A DNA stretch of 64,000 bases. Source: Desulfogranum marinum. GTDB lineage: Bacteria > Desulfobacterota > Desulfobulbia > Desulfobulbales > Desulfobulbaceae. The DNA lies in assembly GCF_016918565.1 (NCBI RefSeq), contig NZ_JAFFQD010000002.1, positions 124,001 to 188,000 of the forward strand. The letters run 5' to 3'. A program made the translations under genes and the position numbers. Each line of letters opens with the position of its first letter. Position 1 is the first letter of the stretch. Positions 24,896-34,036 of this stretch are shown here, piece after piece. The notes beneath the pieces are model-generated. The model did no database searches. It worked only from the letters and a program-made list of their open reading frames with translations, and had not been told where the DNA came from.

Positions 24896-27007
24896 TTAAT
24901 CGGCGCGCTTTTCCCATGCTGTCATCTGGGCAATGGTGTGTTGAAATTTTCTTTTGGTCTCCCGCAGCACAAAAGGTATATCCTGTGGGTCTGTCGCCAT
25001 CCGAAAGTGCTTGCTGAGGATCTCCTGCAAACCTTCCAAGGTGGTATAGGGCTCGCCATCCCGCCTGAAGCCACCTATCCAGTTTTCTTTTTTGGTGAAT
25101 TCGTCAAGCCAGGTGTAAGGGGAGGTTAAGACCAGCAATCCACCGGGGTGCAGACGCTCATGAATGGTGGTTAAAAACGTACGAGGATCATAGAGACGGT
25201 CCAGCAGATTGGCTGCTACAATCAGATCATAGCCGGTAAAGCGGGGTTTTAAATTTGAGGCATCGGCCTGGAAAAATTCAACCTTGTTTTTTGTCGATTC
25301 CAGGCCGAAGTCGGCGAGTTTCCGCTCGTGATAGGAAGTAATCTCCCCCTCCTCAGTAAGTCCGTAATGGGTTGCCCCCTTTTCCTGCATTTGAAAAGCG
25401 ATGCGGATGAAACGGGCCGAAAAATCCAACCCCTGAACAAAATCAAACTCCTTGGCCAGCTCAAAGGTGGTTCTGCCCACTGCACAGCCAAGATCCAACG
25501 CTTTCTTTTTCGGTCTGTTTTCCATCAAGGCAAGACAGTGAGCAGCCACGGTGGCTGAAAAATTAGCAACATCGAAATAACTTTTTCCGTAATGGGCCTC
25601 ACAGTACTGAGAAACAGCACCATCGGTTTCGTACATGGCCTCAGGTTGGACAAGAGGCTGCTTGGCCTCAACGTAGCGAAAACCAGCATGCTGAAAGAAA
25701 TGTCGCCGAAATGCATAACGCGCATCTTTAGTCGCTTCATTGCCGGTGGATATCCATGATCCACCCTTTATTAAGTTGTGGCGGGTGTCAAAGGTGGGGG
25801 TGGAAAAATCATCATAGCATGGGTGGACCTCAAAACCGGTAAAGCCGGAAATCGGGGTCTCGGTCCATTGCCAGACATTGCCGATGATATCGTAAAAATC
25901 ACCCACTGGAAAACGGGTAACCGGGCAGGAGGAGGCCCAGTATTCCAAATTAATGTTTCCCGGTGCTTTGTCCCAGTATGGCTGGTCGGCAATCGGTTGC
26001 AGGCTCCTCAGGCGATACCATTCATCTTCGCTTGGCAGGCGGATGGGCTTACCGGTTTTATCTGCCATCCAGTTACAGAATGCCTTGGCCTCAAGATAGT
26101 TAACCTCAACCGGCCAATCCCATGGCATCTCGATAATACTGGTCATGGTACGATACTGGTAACCGTCTTTGCCCGGTATCCAGAACAAGGGATGCTGCGC
26201 CTGCGAAAAAGAAACCCAGTTCCAGCCTTCTTCCGTCCAAAATTGTTGCTGTTTGTACCCGTGATCCTCTACAAAAGAGAGGTATTCCTTGTTGGAGACC
26301 AGATACTTTGCAGCAGCAAAATCCCAGACTTCAGCTTCATGAACCCCGAATTCATTATCCCAGCCATAGAGCGGGTCATTTTTGTGCTTGCCTACAACAA
26401 CTTTGCCACCTTTTACCGGTATTAAGCTGTTTTCAGGTGGCTCATTGCTTTGTTCACAGATCTTCCATACGTCAAGCTGTCGCACCTGATCTATGGGCAA
26501 GCGGCGAATGATTACCGAGGAGGTTTCCAGATGGATGCGCTGATGTTCAATTCCCATCATCATCACCCAAAAGGGACTCTCCCAGGTGATGGGCATCTCC
26601 AGCGGCAGGGTGGAAATTAATTGATCCACAAAGTTCCTGACCTGTACCCTGTATTCCTTAACAGCCTCCACCGATGGCCAATCGTAGTGGGAACTGTCCA
26701 GATCATCCCACGACATCTCATCCACACCCACTGCAAACATGGACTCAAAGGTGTGGTTAATGCGGGTGGTGGTTAATTTGGCGATGATCAGCTTGTTCAT
26801 GTAAAATGTCGCCGTGTGGGCCAGGTAAAAAATCAGCGGATGCCGCAAAGGTTCAGCCCTCAGGTAAAAGGCTTCGTCCCCAGCCAGAGTGCCGTATAGT
26901 TGGTCCTCAAGGGCAAAGGTGTCGTGGAAATACTGACGAATCTCTGCCCGCTTCTCCTCAGCAGTTCCCTGGTTCAAAATAGTGGTCTTGGTCACACGAC
27001 GATTCAT
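24896..27007 (-). CDS. ovoA: 5-histidylcysteine sulfoxide synthase / methyltransferase (ovothiol biosynthesis)
   Basis: About 703 residues from the ATG at 27007 (AAGGAG five bases upstream). Three domains: DinB-like N-terminus (about 1-200) with the HX3HXE iron motif in GIEHQRIHLETS; a formylglycine-generating-enzyme-like sulfoxide synthase core (about 210-460; LVSNKEYLSFVEDHGY, IRLPSEDEWYRL, GNVWQWTETP, GGSWISTGNE, AFRRHFFQHAGFRYV); and a C-terminal methyltransferase (about 475-703; ALDLGCAVGRTTFELA, GLDFSARFI, LIVAANLLDRLYDP). This is the OvoA layout. It joins Cys to His at C5 and N-methylates the product. The PLP lyase OvoB is not adjacent. Ovothiol is a redox-protective thiol. Confidence 0.92.
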   Translation of the reverse strand: MNRRVTKTTILNQGTAEEKRAEIRQYFHDTFALEDQLYGTLAGDEAFYLRAEPLRHPLIFYLAHTATFYMNKLIIAKLTTTRINHTFESMFAVGVDEMSWDDLDSSHYDWPSVEAVKEYRVQVRNFVDQLISTLPLEMPITWESPFWVMMMGIEHQRIHLETSSVIIRRLPIDQVRQLDVWKICEQSNEPPENSLIPVKGGKVVVGKHKNDPLYGWDNEFGVHEAEVWDFAAAKYLVSNKEYLSFVEDHGYKQQQFWTEEGWNWVSFSQAQHPLFWIPGKDGYQYRTMTSIIEMPWDWPVEVNYLEAKAFCNWMADKTGKPIRLPSEDEWYRLRSLQPIADQPYWDKAPGNINLEYWASSCPVTRFPVGDFYDIIGNVWQWTETPISGFTGFEVHPCYDDFSTPTFDTRHNLIKGGSWISTGNEATKDARYAFRRHFFQHAGFRYVEAKQPLVQPEAMYETDGAVSQYCEAHYGKSYFDVANFSATVAAHCLALMENRPKKKALDLGCAVGRTTFELAKEFDFVQGLDFSARFIRIAFQMQEKGATHYGLTEEGEITSYHERKLADFGLESTKNKVEFFQADASNLKPRFTGYDLIVAANLLDRLYDPRTFLTTIHERLHPGGLLVLTSPYTWLDEFTKKENWIGGFRRDGEPYTTLEGLQEILSKHFRMATDPQDIPFVLRETKRKFQHTIAQMTAWEKRAD

Positions 27008-27101
27008 CTTCACTCCTTCGGGTAAATACAGTTCAAAACCCTATCAACGGCAAAACAAATAAAAAGTTGGATGTTAAGGGTATGTGTCTGCTTTGATTAT
27101 T

Positions 27102-28523
27102 CTAAATGGGCATTGTTGCCGCTCCCAGGATGCCGCTGGGGATAGTTGCATCCTGCCTTTCGAAGCGGTTCTGGGCGTTGAGCCTTAGCCAGGTGAGAGA
27201 AACAGCTTCAGCTTTTTGGGCGGATTTTACCGCCTCAACAAAAGTTGACATGTCGGAGATCTCCTGCCCGTTGTACGCAATGAGTATATCTCCTATTCTC
27301 AATTCGGCTTGTTGAGCATTGCTGCCGGGAGTAATTTTGAAAATGTACACCCCACCAGATATGTTCAATAGGTCAATCTGGAGCGTTAATTGTTGGGCTG
27401 TGTGGGCATAGCGTCTGGCTGTGGGGTCGGTTGCGGTAAACATCTCACCATAGCGGGAAAATGCGGCTACTGCCTCTGCCGTGCGTCCGAGTCTGCGTAA
27501 AGAGATGGCCTTAGCAACAACCTGGCTCCAGGTGTCGGTAGGATTAATTGTGAGCCGTTGGCCTATTTCCTTGAAGGTGCCTAATTTTTCCTGGCTCAAT
27601 TGTTTTGCCAGAGGAATCAGGGCCGCTTTCTCATCAAGCTCTTTGGATCTCGTTTGCAGTAGCTTCACCTGCAAACGAGATGCTTCTTGCTGGTCGATGG
27701 GTTTCTTTGGTTGCAGATGCTCAAGGGCCTGCAGGGTCGATGTGGCCGAGTCCGGAAGTGATACAGGATCTTGGCCGGTGTTGGCATAACGTAAAATGGC
27801 CAAAGCGTATAAATGGGCCATTTGAGATTCGATAAATAAGAGCTGTTTGGCAATCTGTAGTTTGCGGCTACTGTATTCTCTCTGGAGTTCGTTCGGTTCG
27901 TTTCCTATTGTTCCATTGTATGTAAGTGCAGCCAGAAAATCTTCGGTAACACGTTCCACTTCCGCTAGTTGCAGGTAGAACCTGCGAAATATTTCCGTGT
28001 CCATGCCGCTGTCGCGCAGGTCTTTCATAAACGAACGACCACTTTCGGTTGGTAAGGGGTTGCTGTTCATCAACTGGCGCAATGTGTTGATTTTGTGCTC
28101 AATGATGAGGTGATTGTATCCTGCGGCAAAGTCTTGCTGGAGCGCGGGAGCCATTTTTTGCCGTACTTGGTCTAATTGTTCTGCAAAGCTGTCCGGTTCC
28201 AAAATAGCGTCGAAAAAACCGAGTCGTTCGTCAAGGCTGGAAATAGTGGTCAGGATTTCACCGATTATCGCTTTTTTTGCCTGTTTGATATGGTCAATTC
28301 GTTTATGAATGCGCCACGCTTCCAGGCCGATACCGGCAATCGATACGCTCAGTGCAAGCACAAAGCCGAAGTTTAACATCTTGTGCAGGATGAGCGCGGT
28401 TGCCTTGCCTGTAACTTTGCTCAACAACCCAGATTGCAGAATGAACTTAAACAAACCAAACACACCCAACAAGAGCACACCGACAAGGGTGAGGGGATGG
28501 CTGAGAAAAGAGGCAATGTTCAT
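27102..28523 (-). CDS. membrane protein with C-terminal PDZ domain
   Basis: A 473-residue protein. Two N-terminal membrane helices (LTLVGVLLLGVFGLFKFIL, about 11-30; FVLALSVSIAGIGLEAW, about 53-70) flank a short loop. A long helical/coiled region (about 75-360) includes a TPR-like stretch near SLRRLGRTAEAVAAFSRYGE. A PDZ domain closes the protein (about 385-460; GVYIFKITPGSNAQQAELRIGDILIAYNGQEI). It may be an anchored scaffold. Its start overlaps the small paralogous membrane gene by 4 bp (ATGA), and its N-terminal module resembles that gene's product. Confidence 0.7.
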   Translation of the reverse strand: MNIASFLSHPLTLVGVLLLGVFGLFKFILQSGLLSKVTGKATALILHKMLNFGFVLALSVSIAGIGLEAWRIHKRIDHIKQAKKAIIGEILTTISSLDERLGFFDAILEPDSFAEQLDQVRQKMAPALQQDFAAGYNHLIIEHKINTLRQLMNSNPLPTESGRSFMKDLRDSGMDTEIFRRFYLQLAEVERVTEDFLAALTYNGTIGNEPNELQREYSSRKLQIAKQLLFIESQMAHLYALAILRYANTGQDPVSLPDSATSTLQALEHLQPKKPIDQQEASRLQVKLLQTRSKELDEKAALIPLAKQLSQEKLGTFKEIGQRLTINPTDTWSQVVAKAISLRRLGRTAEAVAAFSRYGEMFTATDPTARRYAHTAQQLTLQIDLLNISGGVYIFKITPGSNAQQAELRIGDILIAYNGQEISDMSTFVEAVKSAQKAEAVSLTWLRLNAQNRFERQDATIPSGILGAATMPI

Positions 28524-28783
28524 GGCTTGGCCTGTTGGCCCTCCATCCAGATCTGGAAAACAGCCAGGCCAACGCCCAGAATGGCAAGGATGACGATCAG
28601 CCAGAAGCCGTATTGGAGTATCTTGTATTTGAGGTGGCCGCTGTCTTTAGCGTTTGGCTTGCTCAAGACGCCTTTTTCAAGCATCTTGTGGTGAACACTG
28701 AAACCCAAATACACTGCCAATCCGACGAGAATCAGAGGTGGAGTAAGGTGTTTGGCAATTTGAATAAAATTAACAATTTCCAT
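28520..28783 (-). CDS. small two-helix membrane protein, paralogous to the PDZ protein N-terminus
   Basis: 87 residues from the ATG at 28783; the frame upstream to 28906 lies in a repeat and is not coding. Two hydrophobic helices (LILVGLAVYLGFSV and FWLIVILAILGVGLAVFQIWM) are separated by a basic loop with LEKGVLSK. The same order and spacing, with GLLSK in the loop, begins the downstream PDZ protein, so the two probably arose by duplication and may hetero-oligomerise. The ribosome site is weak. Confidence 0.6.
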   Translation of the reverse strand: MEIVNFIQIAKHLTPPLILVGLAVYLGFSVHHKMLEKGVLSKPNAKDSGHLKYKILQYGFWLIVILAILGVGLAVFQIWMEGQQAKP

Positions 28784-29551
28784 GGCCTGGGTGTGTGTAG
28801 AAAGACGTTGAGTGTGGTCAAATCTTGTTATTGATCTCTGGGAAAAGGCCAATGAAAACCCAAGGGCCTCCCTAGGAGCCTGTCGGACTAAACCCTTTTC
28901 CCTCAACTCGGCGTTATTGACGAAAAAATAATGCTCGCAATATTAACTGTATGGCTGTGTTTGTTTTTTCGACAATGCCTAGATTTGAAGAAAAAATTGC
29001 TCAATCCGACAGCCTCCTAGGTACAAATTTTGACCTTAGTAGCCAACAATGCACTGCCGCATCAGCTAAGAATTAACCAAAAGGTTACAAAGAATTCCGT
29101 ACCATATTTTTTTGTATTTTTCTTCTTTGTTTCATCGATTATTTATCTTATGAACCTCACCAGCAAGCCGACCGTTGTTGTTGAGGCGAACCTCTTCGTG
29201 GTACTGTCAGTTTCGGTAACAACGGGGTGTATACAGTTGACTTGGATGGGTCGATACGCCCCCGTTGGTCGTGGTTCCTTTTGTTTATACCTAAATCCTG
29301 CAATTGGAAATTTCGGAGTCTACGCTACCTGCCGAAGATGTGAGGCACCGGAGGCGCAGACGTATAAAAATACTTCAAGCCTTCGGTAACGTAGCAGATT
29401 TGGTGAAATTGCCGATCCCGAAGGGCGTTGAAGGTGAGAAAAAATAGGTTCACTCAAACCGTGAATAGAACTTCAAATCAATTTTCTGCTCAATATGTTG
29501 TTTTTTAAAATAGAATTTATTTTTTCTAACATTCGACGTGCAGGACTTAGG
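28784..29551. other. intergenic with palindromic element
   Basis: 770 bp without a gene. It contains the 151-bp palindromic repeat (28871-29021), the inverted copy of the GCAGGTAGCGTAGACTCCG motif at 29314-29332, and otherwise AT-rich sequence. Plus-strand frames here lack ribosome sites. Confidence 0.5.
28871..29021. repeat. about 150-bp palindromic repeat, copy 1
   Basis: Ends CCTAGGAGCCTGTCGGA (28871-28887) and TCCGACAGCCTCCTAGG (29005-29021) are inverted with one mismatch. An inner stem TTGACGAAAAAATA / TTTTTTCGACAA surrounds a core with CTCGCAATATT and TGTATGGCTGTG. The core and layout match 48449-48591 while the stems differ, consistent with a conserved fold. Confidence 0.75.
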
Positions 29552-30958
29552 TTATATTGTAACACTCTGGTGCGGTTCAGGAACCTGCACTGATGGTAGG
29601 CCGATTTGTGAACGTAGTGCTTCTGCGAGGGCATTGGCCGATTCCTCTTCGCCATGTATCACAAAGGTGTGTGCCGGTTTTTTTTGCATAACGCTGGCCC
29701 ATGCAAGCAGGCCTTCCCGATCGGCGTGACCGCTGAATCCGGTCAGCACCTCAATTTTGGCCCTGACCGCATATTTTTCGCCGAATATACTGACTTCCTC
29801 GTTCCCTTCTACAATTCTTCTGCCCAAGGTGTAGGGAGACTGCCATCCGGTGATCAGGATGGTGTTTTTGGGGTCACCAATCCGGCTTTTGAGGTGGTGA
29901 AGAATGCGCCCTCCTTCCATCATGCCGCTGGCACTTATGACAATGGCCGGTTTATCAGACGCGCTCAATGCCTTTGACTCTTCGACTGAGGCCGTGTAGT
30001 TCATCGTTTCAAAACCGAACGGGTCGTTTTCTTTGTCCTGCAGCATAAATTCAAGAATTTCCTCGTCATAGGATTCAGGGTGCAGGCGGAAAATGTCGGT
30101 CGCCCTTGTCGCCAGCGGACTGTCGACATAAATGGGCATTGGCGGGATATCGCCGTGCTCAAAAAGTTTATGGAGGGTATATACGATCTGCTGGGTCCTG
30201 CCGACGGCAAATGCAGGAAGCAGAAGCGTTCCGCCGCGTTCATAGGTTTCGTTGACAATTCGTTTCAGCTCTTTTTCAGACTCGGGGTAGGGGGGGTGCG
30301 ACCTGTTGCCGTAGGTGCTTTCCATGATCAACACATCGGCTCCTTCAGTGATCGGCTGCGGGTCGCGTATAATTGGGATGCCTGGACGTCCGATATCGCC
30401 GCTGAACACAAGTCTGATGTCTCTGCCTGTCTCTTCCTCGTAAATGTCAAGCACCACATGGGCGCTGCCCAGCATGTGCCCGGCATCTATAAGTGTAAGC
30501 TCAATCCCTGGGAAAATTTGACGTTTACGGTTGTAGGCCATGCCTATAAACTGTTCCATCGAACGGACAACGTCTTCCTTGGTGTATAGGGGTTCGAAGG
30601 GGACTTTCCCATCCCTTTCCCGTGCACGATTGACGAATTCAACCTCTCTGGTCTGGAGATAGGCGCTGTCCATCAACATCACGGCACACAAATCGCGTGT
30701 AGCAGAAGTGCAGATAATATCGCCTTTGAAACCGTTTCTGACCCTGCATGGTATATTGCCGGAATGATCGATGTGGGCATGGGAAAGGATGATAGCATCA
30801 AGATCACCGTCACAGGGGTTTTGCCGGTTCAAATGAAATGCTTCTTTGCGTCTTCCCTGAAACAGGCCACAGTCAAGAAGCAGCCGCAGACCATTGACCT
30901 CGATCAAATGCTGGGAACCGGTTACTGTTTTCGCTGCGCCAAGAAAGGTAATTTTCAT
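29552..30958 (-). CDS. MBL-fold beta-CASP RNase-like protein with RNA specificity domain
   Basis: 468 residues. Metallo-beta-lactamase motif ILSHAHIDHSG (about 57-67), DAGHMLGSAHVVL (motif 3), FSGDIGRPG (motif 4), a beta-CASP insertion (about 200-320; MESTYGNRSH, LPAFAVGRTQQIVY) and the C-terminal RMMBL segment (VLTGFSGHADREGLLAW, FVIHGEEESANAL). Homologues are RNases related to CPSF73. AGGGAGA precedes the ATG. A second, diverged gene of this family is at the right edge of the window. Confidence 0.93.
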   Translation of the reverse strand: MKITFLGAAKTVTGSQHLIEVNGLRLLLDCGLFQGRRKEAFHLNRQNPCDGDLDAIILSHAHIDHSGNIPCRVRNGFKGDIICTSATRDLCAVMLMDSAYLQTREVEFVNRARERDGKVPFEPLYTKEDVVRSMEQFIGMAYNRKRQIFPGIELTLIDAGHMLGSAHVVLDIYEEETGRDIRLVFSGDIGRPGIPIIRDPQPITEGADVLIMESTYGNRSHPPYPESEKELKRIVNETYERGGTLLLPAFAVGRTQQIVYTLHKLFEHGDIPPMPIYVDSPLATRATDIFRLHPESYDEEILEFMLQDKENDPFGFETMNYTASVEESKALSASDKPAIVISASGMMEGGRILHHLKSRIGDPKNTILITGWQSPYTLGRRIVEGNEEVSIFGEKYAVRAKIEVLTGFSGHADREGLLAWASVMQKKPAHTFVIHGEEESANALAEALRSQIGLPSVQVPEPHQSVTI

Positions 30959-31456
30959 GAGTTCTCCCTACAAAAAAGGTGATTACCCGAAAGATGGAGT
31001 GAGATATAGGCTGAATTACACCTTAACATAACAGAAATATTTAGAAAATCGAGCGAAATGGTTTACACTTGTACGGTGGCTTGCTAATGGGGCGCCTGCA
31101 TCATCTCGCGCTGTATATCTCCTTTACAGGGAGGATTGATAACGTGTTATAATGCCTGTCTGCTATGTAAAGTCGTGGTCAACGAATATAACCGTCTCTC
31201 TTTCTTTCCGTGAAAAGACAGCTTGACTGACGACGTTTCAGAGATATTGACACCTTCCTGCCGGTAAGGCAGCGAATAAGCAAAAGTAAAGGCCGAATCA
31301 GGGAAAACGGGCCCAATTATTCGGCAGATGCATTAGGGCATCTTGAATAATAGCTTTTTCTGCCAGTCTCGGCGTTATGCTTCGTTTTTTCAGGCGCAAA
31401 GGCTGGTTGTAGAGGTGCCGGACGGTGCAAAAAATGAGGAGGGGCTGTCAAGGTAA
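30959..31456. other. intergenic, 500 bp
   Basis: Separates the beta-CASP gene from the MscS gene; both read leftwards. Fragments such as CTCGGCGTTATGCTTCG near 31369 recall the core of the 150-bp palindromic family, so a decayed copy may be present. No gene recognised. Confidence 0.4.
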
Positions 31457-32269
31457 TCAGCTGTCTCTTTGGGCAAGGGAAACGGCAGTGGTAAATTCCA
31501 CACCTCTGTTTCGTAAGGCAGCTTTGCCCCGTATGGTCAAGTCGGTGATAAAGTCAAACTGCTGGAGCGGTTCAACCGGATATGCCTTGAGCCGATAGTG
31601 GGTTCCCCACGGTTTTTCCTGCACAATGACATTGATCGGCTTTTCGATTTGTACAAAAGAACTTGTTAAGGCGACGTCGTGCAGCACCTGTTTAACCTGT
31701 GCTGCGTCATGGTTGGGGTGAAGATAAAAATCCGCGGCGCACTGCAGGTCCTGGCTGCCGTCATTAGCGTTGAAAATGAGCTGGTCCCAGATTTTCAAAT
31801 GGGGAATAAACACAACGGTATCATCAGGGGTGACGATCTCTGCATTCCGCATATTGATAGTTCTTACTTCTCCGTATGCTCCGTTGATTTCTATCCAGTC
31901 GCCGGGGCGATAAGGGGCCTCGTACAGCGTTACTATGCCCGCAAGCATGCTGCTGACATAATCTTTAAAGGCGAATCCCAAGCCAAACCCCAGCAAACCC
32001 AGCAGAACCGTCAAGTTCTCAACGGTGGGTTCAATGACTGAGGTGATAAACAATATCAGGCCGGCAAGTATGATGAGCAGGCGAAGAATCGGTATGGCGG
32101 AAAGAGTGTAAAAGCGAAAACGACCGGCTAACCTTTTGGCCAGCCATGCCAGGGATCGTGATGAAAGTATGATCAGCAGCCATGTACCGATCACAATCAG
32201 TGCCAGCTGAAAAACGTCAGCTGCTATCAGAGTCCGCACGATTTCGGCGGCAGCAACGGAACTGTCCAT
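31457..32269 (-). CDS. MscS-family mechanosensitive channel
   Basis: 270 residues. Three membrane helices: about 15-35, 55-75, and the pore helix TM3, which includes VLLGLLGFGLGFAFKDYVSSMLAG (Gly/Ala-rich, as in MscS). The beta domain follows with PYRPGDWIEINGAYGEVRTINMRNAEIVTPDDTVVFIPH, then an alpha-beta C-terminal domain. It releases solutes during hypo-osmotic shock. AGGAG precedes the start, nine bases after the stop of the ATPase-like gene, so the two are co-transcribed. Confidence 0.93.
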   Translation of the reverse strand: MDSSVAAAEIVRTLIAADVFQLALIVIGTWLLIILSSRSLAWLAKRLAGRFRFYTLSAIPILRLLIILAGLILFITSVIEPTVENLTVLLGLLGFGLGFAFKDYVSSMLAGIVTLYEAPYRPGDWIEINGAYGEVRTINMRNAEIVTPDDTVVFIPHLKIWDQLIFNANDGSQDLQCAADFYLHPNHDAAQVKQVLHDVALTSSFVQIEKPINVIVQEKPWGTHYRLKAYPVEPLQQFDFITDLTIRGKAALRNRGVEFTTAVSLAQRDS

Positions 32270-32278
32270 CCTTTTCTC

Positions 32279-33505
32279 CTAAAACTGATCAACCAGGTAA
32301 CGACTGCTCTGGAGGAACTGGCGTACAGCCGGATATCCCAGCGGTGTAACCTGCCAGTCTGCATTATCCCTTTCCACCAGTTCATATTCTTTCAAACGGT
32401 ACAAGGTCGCCAAGACGCTTTTTTGCGGAAGTGGTAACAGCCGCTGCAACACCTCCTGGGTAAGTCCGCTATGCAGGAGGAGTGCATGCAGGATAAAAGC
32501 TTCATTACAGCCAATGTCCGAAGGGAGCGATGGAAGCTTGAGCTGATTCCATGGTATGATCCAGATAGTTTGCTGCGACATATCAGCCTGTTCCGTACCT
32601 AGGTGTTCCTGCTGGTTTTCACCAGGTTCGGTCTGCATGCTGCTACACCATATTTTTCGGGTAATGCCGAAATTGCCGCGGCTGTAAGCTGCCACAATCT
32701 GCAAGAAGTTGCTGTATTCCACACCAGTATCGTGCTTTTCCGGCAGCGGCAGTACGTATCGACCGTCATCTGATAGGCGAATAAGCAGCCGGCCTCCAGT
32801 GGAAGCATTTATCAATCCCTGAAAATATTTGATCAGTCTGGGTTCATCAAAAGCCTGCAATGTCATGACTGCAGGAGTTGGGCCGCTCCAGAGGTGTTGA
32901 ATAAAGGCCCACGCCCAGCTGTCGCAGCCGATAATCACCTTACCCATGTTGCCGGAGCAGGCGTGGGCGATAAATTGGCGAACAAGCTGCAGGCCCTCTG
33001 CATGACGAAGGTAAACTTTCTCCAGGTTGGGTAAAACCCAGGGGCCGGCACCGGTGACTTGGCTGGAAAGCCATCCACTGTCTCCGGTGAGTATCTGCTC
33101 TGGAGCTGGACTATCCAGGGTGCGCCAGGATTGCATTTTTGCCAAGGCTTGAAGTGCTTCGCTGTTACCACTGTAAGGTGCGCCGACGATAACCATCACA
33201 GGCGCACGGTGAACATCTTTATCCAGCCAATCACTCATGGCCGTATTCAGAGCCGAGGCCGAATCTCTCCAGTCCGGAATCGGTGCAATGGTTTCCAGGA
33301 GGCACTCAGGTAATGAGGACAGTTTTTCTTGAGCTTTGAGCGGGAGACTCTGGCTGGGCATATCACGCTGAAACAGCCGACGAAAAGATGCAAACCGTAC
33401 CCTTGCACTGTAGGTAACCGGCGTGGTCGGAAGTTGGTAGTCAGCAAGCTGAACGTATTGCCAGGTGGGTTGGTCAGCTTTATCGGCAGCAGAAGAGGAA
33501 ATCAT
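32279..33505 (-). CDS. P-loop/winged-helix protein partnered with MscS
   Basis: 408 residues. A degenerate Walker A site GAPYSGNSEALQAL sits at about residues 105-118, lacking the Lys (GxxxxGN in place of GKS/T). WVLPNLEKVYLRH and KVIIGCDSWAW may be the Walker B and sensor positions. The C-terminal 80 residues form a winged-helix-like module (GLTQEVLQRLLPLPQKSVLATLYRLKEYELVERD). No membrane helix. It may control the adjacent channel or its expression; the pairing is the only evidence. No named family recognised. Confidence 0.6.
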   Translation of the reverse strand: MISSSAADKADQPTWQYVQLADYQLPTTPVTYSARVRFASFRRLFQRDMPSQSLPLKAQEKLSSLPECLLETIAPIPDWRDSASALNTAMSDWLDKDVHRAPVMVIVGAPYSGNSEALQALAKMQSWRTLDSPAPEQILTGDSGWLSSQVTGAGPWVLPNLEKVYLRHAEGLQLVRQFIAHACSGNMGKVIIGCDSWAWAFIQHLWSGPTPAVMTLQAFDEPRLIKYFQGLINASTGGRLLIRLSDDGRYVLPLPEKHDTGVEYSNFLQIVAAYSRGNFGITRKIWCSSMQTEPGENQQEHLGTEQADMSQQTIWIIPWNQLKLPSLPSDIGCNEAFILHALLLHSGLTQEVLQRLLPLPQKSVLATLYRLKEYELVERDNADWQVTPLGYPAVRQFLQSSRYLVDQF

Positions 33506-34036
33506 CAGTGGTTCCGTATGTAGCGTTTAAACGACCTGGCTGTTTGAGTACCAGGCAGTTGGTTGACCATTACGGGTGGTCATTTTCAAGTGTCTTGTGT
33601 ACGCTCTGCTCTATCAACATTGAGGAATAGCTGCGAACCGTGGTTTGTTTGATTTTATCTGTCCGAATACTGATGGTCTCCCCTTTGTGTTCAAGTCAGT
33701 GGGGAAATGTATGATACAGATATCTCTTTTTTTATTACTCATAACTTACTGTAACCGCAATGAAAATGATTTGCTTTCATCCCTAGGTTCACACTTTTGA
33801 ACCAATCATTGGAAATAAAGCAACGGCCTGCCGGAAAGTGGTTGCGAACAAAAAAAGATATGCTCTGGAATTTTACTGCTTATGCAGGACTGCTGATAGT
33901 TGAATTGTTAAATGATATTGTTATACTTTCCTTCTAAGGTGGAAGTTGTTGTAATCACCTGATCCTATCTCTTCGCCGGGTGGCAGCACCATAGTGCATG
34001 CATACGCTTTTAACTTTTTATTGAGGTGGCTGATAA
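33506..34036. other. divergent intergenic, 530 bp
   Basis: Lies between the leftward ATPase-like gene and the rightward SLC13 permease gene and should contain both promoters. AT-rich; no repeat, operator or riboswitch form recognised. Confidence 0.4.
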
